This document shows, piece by piece, positions 1 through 7,804 of a stretch of DNA of 32,162 bases. The position numbers were made by a program, and so were the translations under genes. The stretch comes from Ectocarpus siliculosus (lineage: Eukaryota > Sar > Phaeophyceae > Ectocarpales > Ectocarpaceae): NCBI GenBank assembly GCA_000310025.1, contig FN648646.1, positions 34,589 through 66,750 on the forward strand. The letters are read 5' to 3'. The notes under the pieces are model-generated. The model did no database searches. It had not been told where the DNA came from and saw only the letters and a program-made list of their open reading frames with translations. The stretch's first letter is position 1; every line of letters starts with the position of its first letter.

Positions 1-36
1 ATTGACCACGCGTCCTCTCGAGGACGCGTGGTCAAT
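1..36. repeat. Perfect 17-base inverted repeat at the window edge
   Basis: Two 17-base arms (ATTGACCACGCGTCCTC and its exact reverse complement) are separated by two bases, giving a near-perfect palindrome that begins at base 1. The right arm runs directly into bases that resemble the D-arm of a tRNA (TGGTCAATGGTCTAA). It may be a natural hairpin or a fold-back artefact at a contig end. Confidence 0.9.
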
Positions 37-73
37 GGTCTAACCGCTAAGGCATGCAAAACATAAGAGTACG

Positions 74-87
74 CCCCCCCCCCCCCC
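74..87. repeat. Poly-C tract (14 C)
   Basis: An uninterrupted run of 14 C is followed by further C-rich sequence up to about base 110. It lies just left of the possible exon at 133 and could be part of a pyrimidine-rich intron end. Similar runs occur at 31759 and at the end of the window. Confidence 0.9.
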
Positions 88-132
88 TCCCCTACCCCAC
101 GCCAACCCTCCGTTCATAGACAAAAAGAGCAG

Positions 133-235
133 AGGGCCGCTCCAGGGAGGCTTGCCCAAGACGTCCGGATACGAGCGCACCGGCGAGAGCTACGAGGCGA
201 TGTTCAAGGGGCTTCAGGGGGGGATCGGGCTGTAA
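133..235 (+). CDS. Possible 3'-terminal exon of an unidentified gene (partial)
   Basis: After an AG acceptor (GAGCAG ending at 132) there is an open frame whose codons start at 134 and which ends in TAA at 233-235. It reads about 33 residues, including LPKTSGYERTGESYEAMF and ending GLQGGIGL. The composition (mixed charged and polar residues, many G/C third positions) looks like real coding sequence and contrasts with the sequence on either side. A C-rich tract lies upstream, as expected for an intron end. I do not recognise the protein. The rest of the gene would lie left of the window. If real, this gene converges on the ankyrin gene, and part of the next 2 kb is its 3' UTR. Confidence 0.35.
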
Positions 236-2336
236 GGCCTGTGTGCTGCTGCTTTGGCCAGTTCACTCTCACGGCTCTTTCTGAAATATCTCTGGACGTG
301 GAACACTTTAGAATCATGCGCCGTTGAACTTGATGCGGTCACGTTTTCAAAACCATTGGTAGCAGTCGCTAGGAGGGCTGTCTAGACACGTTATTGTATG
401 CGCTCCCCCGAAGGCTTTTGAGTATGCAACGGTTGGGGTATGGGGGCTGTATAGACACACGTTTGTAGACGCACACCCCGAACTTTTGGATATGTGGAAC
501 GGTTGGGGTTTGGGACTGTTTAGACATCCGTGGGGCTACGTGACCTCTTCTTCCCCCAAGAGAATATAATCAAGGTAGCATAGCGAGCGTTAGTATACCG
601 TGTGCGGGCACGACAGAACCGAGTTTGCCCTTTAAATGCGCAACCGGGAAGCCTTTCGTTTGCGGGAGCCCTGGAACCTTGGTTGGTTCTGAATGCTGTT
701 CTTTTTGTATGTGGCGAAACTTATTCCATGCCGCTTTTGTAGATCTGTTGCAGCAGAAGGTACGACTCCATGAGCGTAGTTTTTTAGCGTTTAGCCGTTC
801 GCACGGATACGAATTTTCACGGTCTACAGGTTAAAACACCAAACGAATATAGAATTGAACATTAACACCCCGCACCTTCCGATTCGTTTGTTGTGCGATG
901 GCGATCCAATAGAGTCCGGAGGATAGGGGGAAGAGAAGGGTTTTCTCGTGGTGGGCAATGTTTTGAGCCGTTTTGTGCTTGGGGAACGTTGGAAGAGGCA
1001 AATGCTCTGCGTCCTCCTACCGCTCTTTGCCTCGGGATATTCTATCTGCCTTGGAAGAACATGTTTTCCCGAACAGGCCTGCAGTTTTAGAACCTTTCGC
1101 TGATGTTGTTGTTGGCGTGTAGCGACAAGACTAACTCGGGCTCGGTTTTGGGACACATGGCCAATTGAAATCGCACGACGAACAAACGAATCCGCACAAC
1201 GTTGCCCGTCTTGTTACTACATGTACGCGCTCACCCTCCGACACCAGCCAACTCCTTAAGAAGTTTCGTGTCTCTGCTTGGCTCGTGTGGAGGGCTTGGG
1301 CATCCAATAACGGTTCCATCACGAAGCATCATCAGTCGAAAGCAAAGAAAAACATCGACACATGAACATCATCCCACGCAGCAAACGGCAACTTGCACAT
1401 CAACCAACCACGAACACCCAATTAAAATCACCTGCGGTTGGTGGGCAAACTACTCTCTGGCAAATCTTCCTTGTCTCCTCGTCAACATGGGCACAGGTCT
1501 CTCTGCATGATCATACGTGATTCATACGTTTTCGTTTGCATGGCGACACGGCGGTACGGATCTCCATGAAGCGAAACACTCACTCCCTTACGACAAATAT
1601 CTGCAGCAAACTAGCTATGCCCTCCGTCCTCCAGCTATCGCAAGAAGCCGGGAGGGCCCACATACGATGTCTCGTTTGGACTCGAACCCGCCTTGCCCTC
1701 ACCGCTATTATAGTAGAGATACACACAGAGCGTTGTTGCGGGCTTCCCAGCGTCCGCAAGGTGTTATCATCCCGTACCATCAAAAACTCCCTACACCAAC
1801 ACGCTAGCTACCGTTTTCGGAACGCCAAGACAACCGCCCACCTGTCTCTGTCGGATTTTTTCTAAAACAACGCAATTCTTGCAGCTGCCGAGACAAAACG
1901 CACCCACACTCTAAAAACACGCACGTTGTGATACTAACATACTTCAGGGGCGGCCTTGCCCTCCCCCCAATTCCTCGCCAGTCGCCCCCAAACGTTTCGT
2001 GTCGTCGGGTACCGAGAAAGGAGAGCTACACCTATGCATAGTCTATACATCCAGTACAGTACCACCGCGGAACCACACCACATCGTCCTGAGTCTCGTCG
2101 CCGCTGTTCGCTACTCCCGGCGGTGGTCTTGTCACCTTCCTCGGTACTAGTGCTACCCGACGTGCCGCATTTTCTCTCACGAGGAGAACAAGACGGCACC
2201 AAGCACTTTACTGCTGTCTCGTCTTGGCGTAACAACTCAAGGCCAGCCAACTTGTTTTCCACCGTGCCACACGGGCTGTGATTTCGCGCGGAGGAACCGC
2301 ACAGTCCGCAGACACAACCAGACCAAATCTACTCCC
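236..2336. other. Gene-free stretch, probably two converging 3' UTRs plus spacer
   Basis: Only short open frames of up to about 110 codons exist here, on both strands and without recognisable domains or coding-like composition. The stretch lies between a + strand stop at 235 and the - strand stop of the ankyrin gene at 2337. It contains the 69-base degenerate repeats at 376-535. Nothing else was recognised. Confidence 0.6.
376..535. repeat. Degenerate tandem repeat, about 69 bases, 2.3 copies
   Basis: Copies begin near 376, 445 and 513, each opening with a form of GGCTGTNTAGACAC. The first two copies close with a form of AACGGTTGGGGTNTGGG. Spacing is 69 and 68 bases; the copies differ by substitutions and small indels, and the third is cut short. 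It lies in a presumed 3' UTR or spacer. Confidence 0.8.
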
Positions 2337-4775
2337 TCACAGAAACCCCACGACGGTCCGAAACAGCCCCTCCTCTGACACCCCAACCAGCCACGCCACC
2401 ACGCCGTCCAAGTTGTCCTTGGCACCCCCCCGGTCCTGCCCTTCACGCCCACCATCGGAGGTGCCACTGGAGTCTTCTACTACCACTACCCCTCCATCCC
2501 GCCGTTTTTCGTCCTTCCTTTTCTTTTCTTTCCCAGAGCTTCGCTCTTTCTCTTTCTTTAGGCGAGCGCAGCACAAAATCACCAACCTGCGGCGACGCCA
2601 CGCCCGGTCCGCCGGAGCTCGCGCCAGCAGGTACGCCACGACTTGCGCCGGCAGCTCCAGCACGGGGAGGAGGGCGGGGTCGACGGAGTCGAACAGGCCG
2701 ACGGCGGCGGCGGAGCCGACAACGCTCGCGGGGGTGAGGCCGCTGTCGTTCTTCTTCCCCTCGTCGGCGCCGTGCAGGAGAAGCTCCTGGACGATCTCGA
2801 CGGCGCCCTGCACCCCTGCCTGGCGAACCGCGACGTGCAGGGGCGTGTCGTTGTCGTTGTCCGCGTCCCTCGCGTGGACGTCGGCCCGGTGCTTCAGGAG
2901 CACCCGCACGACCTCGAGGTGGGTGTCCTCGGCCGCCGAGTGGAGAGAGGTCCAGCTCTCGTCGACGAGATGGGCTTCGACGTCCGCCCCGGCCTCGGCG
3001 AGTGCGTCCACGGCGCGGGGCTTGTTGCTCTTCACGGCGCAGATGAGGGCCGTCCTGCCGTCGCCGTCCCTCGCGCCCACGGGCGCGCCGGCCCGGATCA
3101 GCGCCGTGATGGCATCGACGTGGCCCGCGCCCGCGGCCAGGTCGAGAGCGTTCGGTTGGTCGTCGGGGACCCCGGCCACGCGGAGGGCGACGTCCGCGCC
3201 AGCGGACAGGAGGGCCTCCAGCGCTGCGAGTCGGTCCGGAGAACCGGCCGCAAGATGCAGCGGCGACCTCCCTAGGCCGTTCGCCTTGTTCACGTCGGCC
3301 CCATGCCCCACGAGAGCGGCAACCGCGGAGGCGGAGTTGGCGGCGGTGGCGGCGTGGAGCGGGCTGGAGCCCAGGATGTCCGCGGCGTCGAGGTTGGAGC
3401 CGCACTCGACCAGCAGGTCAATAGAGGCGACCTGGTCGGATTCTCCCGCCAGGTGGAGCGATGTTGTCTCGTTCGGTGGATCGGCGGTGTTCACGTCGGC
3501 GCCGTGCTGGATCAGCGCTCGCATTACGCCCACGTGACCGTTCTTGGTGGCGATGTCAAGGGCGCTACGGTTGTTTTCGTCGCATCGGTCCGTGATGCTT
3601 GCGCCGGCAGCCAGGAGAGCTTCCGCCGCACCCGTAGACCCAGCTAGGGCCGCAACTTGCAAAGCTCCGCCTTTCTTGCCCCAGGTGTTACTCACGCTAG
3701 CCCCAACAGACACGAGCCACTTTATCGCGCCAACCTGATCCGACAATATCGCGGCGTAGAGAGCGTCTCCAACCGCTCGCGTAAACTCCCACCTCGCTTT
3801 ATCGCGCATATGTGCGCACATTGCTTTTAGCGCGTTCATGTTCCCTAGGGAAGCAGCCACGTCCAAAGGTGAGTACCTGCAAGCAGATACGCAAGAAATA
3901 TAGGTTGGGTCCGAGCCCCACCTCAGAAGAATTTCCACGGTGGAGTCATGACCGTACTGCACGGCGAGGTGAAGAGGTGTGTGGTTGCTGGCGTCGCGGC
4001 CAAACAGCAACGCGTCGTGGGTCAGGAGGGCAGAGACCGCCTCGTTGGAACCATAAGCGCAGGCGACGTGAAGGGCCGACCACCTGTGGCGGCCGGGGGA
4101 ACGGGCTTCGACCTTAGCGCCCGCCTTGACGAGCACATCAATGGAGTACGGCTGGTCGTTCAAGGCGGCGAGGTAGAGCGCGGTAACGCCGTCCGAGTCG
4201 CTGGCGTTGACGTCACACCCATGCCGGATGAGCATCTTCAATATTTGCTGGTGACCCCCGCAGGCGGCTAAGTCAAGCGCGCTGTACTCATCGCTGCCAT
4301 AACGACGGTCTACAAACCCTGCGTTGTCTTCTTCGGACGCATGCAAGAGAACCGTGGCCGCCGTGAGGCGGCCGTTCTCCACCGCTACGAACAGAGGTGA
4401 GCGGCCATCACTGTTGACCTTGCTTTTTTCTGCCCCGCCGTTCACGAGAGAAACAATGGCAGTCGTAGCGCCATTCTCAGCCGCTACATGCAGCGGGGTA
4501 CACCCTCGGCCGTCTGAAGCTTCCAGACGAGCTCCAGACGCAATCAGAAGTTCCACAGCGCCCGCCTGATCCCAGAACGAAGCGCAGTGTAGGGCCGTTC
4601 TGCCGTCCGGCGTGGCGGAGTTGACATCGGCGCCGCGTGCGAGGATCGTCTTGATGGCCTCGGTATAACCCTGCGCAGCGGCCATGTCCAGCATTGAATG
4701 CCTCGTGTCGCTACGGCGAGCGTTTGCGTGAGTGTCCGCGGGTCGAAGGCCCCTTTGTCCCGCCCCGCGACTCAT
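2337..4775 (-). CDS. Ankyrin-repeat protein, about 20 repeats, single exon
   Basis: The protein is predicted at 812 residues and has no intron. About 20 ankyrin repeats of 33-38 residues fill residues of roughly 27 to 705; clear copies include TPLHLAVQYGHDSTVEILL and ALDIATKNGHVGVMRALI, with HGADVN ends. Such repeats form a stacked helical scaffold for protein binding; catalysis is not expected and the partner is unknown. After the repeats comes a basic segment (WRRRRL at about 726), a Lys/Glu/Arg-rich low-complexity stretch and a short hydrophobic C-terminus ending FRTVVGFL. No signal peptide or membrane span is evident, so a cytosolic or nuclear location is likely. The frame is open up to 4886, but that end is a TTG codon; I chose the first ATG at 4775. 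The next ATG is at 4694, just before repeat one, and an upstream exon is possible. The 3' half of the gene is visibly richer in GC than the 5' half. Confidence 0.88.
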   Translation of the reverse strand: MSRGAGQRGLRPADTHANARRSDTRHSMLDMAAAQGYTEAIKTILARGADVNSATPDGRTALHCASFWDQAGAVELLIASGARLEASDGRGCTPLHVAAENGATTAIVSLVNGGAEKSKVNSDGRSPLFVAVENGRLTAATVLLHASEEDNAGFVDRRYGSDEYSALDLAACGGHQQILKMLIRHGCDVNASDSDGVTALYLAALNDQPYSIDVLVKAGAKVEARSPGRHRWSALHVACAYGSNEAVSALLTHDALLFGRDASNHTPLHLAVQYGHDSTVEILLRWGSDPTYISCVSACRYSPLDVAASLGNMNALKAMCAHMRDKARWEFTRAVGDALYAAILSDQVGAIKWLVSVGASVSNTWGKKGGALQVAALAGSTGAAEALLAAGASITDRCDENNRSALDIATKNGHVGVMRALIQHGADVNTADPPNETTSLHLAGESDQVASIDLLVECGSNLDAADILGSSPLHAATAANSASAVAALVGHGADVNKANGLGRSPLHLAAGSPDRLAALEALLSAGADVALRVAGVPDDQPNALDLAAGAGHVDAITALIRAGAPVGARDGDGRTALICAVKSNKPRAVDALAEAGADVEAHLVDESWTSLHSAAEDTHLEVVRVLLKHRADVHARDADNDNDTPLHVAVRQAGVQGAVEIVQELLLHGADEGKKNDSGLTPASVVGSAAAVGLFDSVDPALLPVLELPAQVVAYLLARAPADRAWRRRRLVILCCARLKKEKERSSGKEKKRKDEKRRDGGVVVVEDSSGTSDGGREGQDRGGAKDNLDGVVAWLVGVSEEGLFRTVVGFL

Positions 4776-7700
4776 GGACACCGCGGTGTTCGCCTTATGT
4801 ACAGTAGTCAAGTCACTTGATCGTCTACATTCATTCGCAACCTCTGGTTGCAGCGAGTCGTGAGGAGCACCGCAAGAAAGCGGCAAGACCTCGGCTGCAG
4901 GCTACGGCTTGTTGTCGTATGAAAGTACACCGGCTGAAGAAAGAGTAACGGTTTAGCGGCAGCAAAGGGAGGTAATGACAATGAGGTATGGGACGTTATG
5001 ACGTGTTCGGGGGGCTTTTTTTGTTGCGATGCACCTCTCAAGGTTCCGTTGCTGCTGTGATTAACTATTTCTCCGGTCTTTGAAATCGTTGGCGTTCAGG
5101 CCCACGCCAGTCCAGTTGCTCCTGTTGATGCTGACGGTATCGTTGATTCCACCTTGACATCTTTGCGTTCCCCAACAATCAACCCTTTCGTTTGAACGAC
5201 GTTCTTCCCCTCCTCGCTCCGCATTTTGTGTGTTTCAGGTCCTTTGAAAAATTGATTGTAGGGGAGTTGAAAGACACCGGGTGCTGACAGACTTACCCTT
5301 CACGACATACCCGACTGCAGTGCCTTCGGACGCGGGCCTTCGGGTTGCCGACCTCGCAGCTGCTCCCACAGCAATTGCTACATGATACATCACCACATGC
5401 GGCATGACCCACGGGGAGTGGATCCAAAGGGTGCCCCGCATAATCATTGTTCCATGCGGCGTACGTACGAGAGTATGCATATCCTGATGAAAGACCCCCC
5501 CACGTGCCCTTGGCCGACCCTTCACACAGCTTGCGTTGTTTGTTATGGACCAGGCACCCTGCCGAAGGAGCCATCTCAGGCACGAACTATCTACCTCGGG
5601 GAGGTATGTGTGTTGCATTGCTACGTTCTTGGAGTTTTTCAATTCCCCACCCGTTGTTTTTGTGGGATTCGCCATTGTGTTTTGTCCGCTCCTGCTATGG
5701 CTCCACAAGACTCCGCTCTCTTTTACCTCACGGCGTGTGTTCTCCTGATGCTCGTCTCCGTGGATGGCGGCTCGTGTCATACCGTTGTCTGCAGCATCTC
5801 ACCAACAAGTTTATGGCCTAGGCTTCAGTGTGAAATTCTCGTGAGGTTGGATTTAGACGACATGTGTACCATTTTTAGGGCACACATCAAAGCACGCAGG
5901 CAGGGCGTGAGTTCCGAGTTCCGTCCTTGTGTTGTACAGCCAAAGGGTCGGCAGTGCTCGCTCCCGATAGACTCTCCGTCCTTGCGGGGGCGGTGTTTGT
6001 GTTTACCAACGAATGCAGGAATCAGCTGCACGATGCCGCGGAGGTGGGCGATAGAATGGGTTGCGCTCATGCGTGCGGCTGCACGCGTTCCAAGCAAGAG
6101 GGCAAAGGAGAACCTACGTATTTGTACACCCCCGCCCGAATATTCACCCTTTTGCGGTCCATTATGCAGAAGGTTTACACCTACAGACTATTGACACCTT
6201 TGCGGCCCAAGGCTGAGGTTTACACCTACGGCACTTCGGGTGTCCGCTTGGAACCCAGGGTGGAATCGTGTAGCAAAGGGTGTACACAGCGGTTTTTGTT
6301 TGTCACGTTAGACACCAAGTACTTCAGTATGTCGTGGAAACACCACACCACACAACCGAGCTGGTTTCTCGGCGCTACGGTACGGAGCGATTTCTCCGCT
6401 GTCAACGTTGTTCTGCTCCACATCTCTCTCGCATTCCTACAGCAGCAGTGGTGGTTTTTTAGCCACCCTCACTAATGTCTGCGCGGAACATTTTATATAC
6501 CCTTCGGCTCTTGAGCTTTTTAAATGCCCAGTCATGATTGTGCAAGATTGGCGCTGCAAGGTACATGATGTTGTTTGCTTCCCGAGTTGAATTTGTGTTG
6601 GTGTTTTTTGGTGCTGCGTTTTCATTGGGCTCGTTGGAGCCAACTTAACTTTAGCGGCGGCATCCTTGTTATCAACACCAGGCACTAAACAATATTTAAG
6701 GATGACCCGGGCCGTTTTCAGCGAGTTTTACAAGCCAAGTCCAATCGCCGTGGCGGTGACGCCTGCCTTTTTGCCACTCGGTTTCATGGTCATTAATCTC
6801 GATCGTGGGCGGTGTAATATGTCAGCGTGCAGCAGCATAGGACTACAGTATCGAGTCGCAACATTGGCGTGGCAGTAGGGGCCTCCTGCGAGCTGAACAT
6901 TTCGCGTGCAGCAGTGGGAAAATGTGCCTGCTCTCCGATGTGACGGCGTGGCGTCAATGGGTGTTGGCTTCCGAAGAGATCGCCGTCTGCGCGAGGAGCA
7001 CGGGTGGTGGCGGCACAACCAGCCTCGGTGTGTCGAGCACTGGGGGATGGAGATGGCGAGAAATGGAAGCCAGCTGCTGGAACCAAAGGCGCCGCTTTGC
7101 CTCCTGAGCTTTTTTGCTTTGCTCCTTTTAAGGAGAAACACGTGTGTTCGCGTAGGTGGAACCCGTTACCTCCGCCCCCAGGCACCTCTTGGACACGTGT
7201 AGATACCTCGAGACGTGCTGATGAGCACCTAGGTTGGGGAAGCAGAGAATCGGGCTTAACAAGACAGCAAGTTCTATGGTGTGGGCGCTGTTGCTACAGC
7301 CAGAGAAAGCTGCGAGCGTGTTGTAGGTGGTGTACATCCTCTGTTGCCGCACAACTCAGTTTGCTCAGCGCGTCCTGAGCTCGGTCGAGCGAAGAGTGTG
7401 TAGCTTCAGCGTTGGTTCTATTTTAGACCGTGCCTGTCTAACACTCTTGAAATAGTTTCCCTTCTTTCGCACACGCTCGCATTTTCACCGCAAGTGCTTG
7501 CCGGTGCGGGTGCCGCCCGCTACTCATCGCGCCGGCGTTGTTCGCCCTTTGTTTGTTCTTTCCTACGGCGGTGTTTGCCACTCGTGCTCCCGATGTCGAC
7601 GCAGCCATGGTAGTGCCGCCCCCGCCCCCCTACACACATCCAACTCGTCACTCTCCTCCCCTGTGCATCTGTTTCGCTTCGCTCTTCCTTCTCTCAAGTG

Positions 7701-7804
7701 TCTCCTCATCCACACCGGCGGCAGCGACGAAGCAACACCAACCGACCGGGACATCCATCCCCTCCAGCCCACGCCTCCCTCTCTCTCCCTCTCGCCCGTG
7801 GACC
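4776..7804. other. Divergent intergenic region without a convincing gene
   Basis: This stretch separates the divergently transcribed ankyrin (-) and glycosyltransferase (+) genes and should hold both promoters and 5' UTRs. Several overlapping open frames occur at 5235-6475 (the longest 270 codons, +, 5382-6194), but their translations are rich in Cys, His and Pro, match nothing I know and show no coding bias. The last 400 bases are C/T-rich, as is common in 5' UTRs. No clear TATA box was identified. Confidence 0.55.
6145..6232. repeat. Two-copy direct repeat, period about 50 bases
   Basis: Two adjacent copies share CACC(C)TTT(T)GCGG(T/C)CC followed by GGTTTACACCTAC. The first starts at about 6145 and the second at about 6195. 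They lie within the stop-poor intergenic segment and have no recognised role. Confidence 0.75.

Noticed and set aside
2443-3405. 320-codon Arg/Gly/Pro-rich frame on the - strand
   Set aside because: It is a shifted frame of the same ankyrin coding sequence and has no domain.
2278-3537. 419-codon open frame on the + strand over the ankyrin gene
   Set aside because: Its translation is a low-complexity Ser/Ala/Arg/Thr mix caused by the GC-rich antisense of the ankyrin codons; the ankyrin frame on the - strand is unmistakable.
5382-6194. 270-codon + strand frame as a gene
   Set aside because: Cys/His/Pro-rich, no motif, no coding bias and overlapped by an equally open frame on the other strand.
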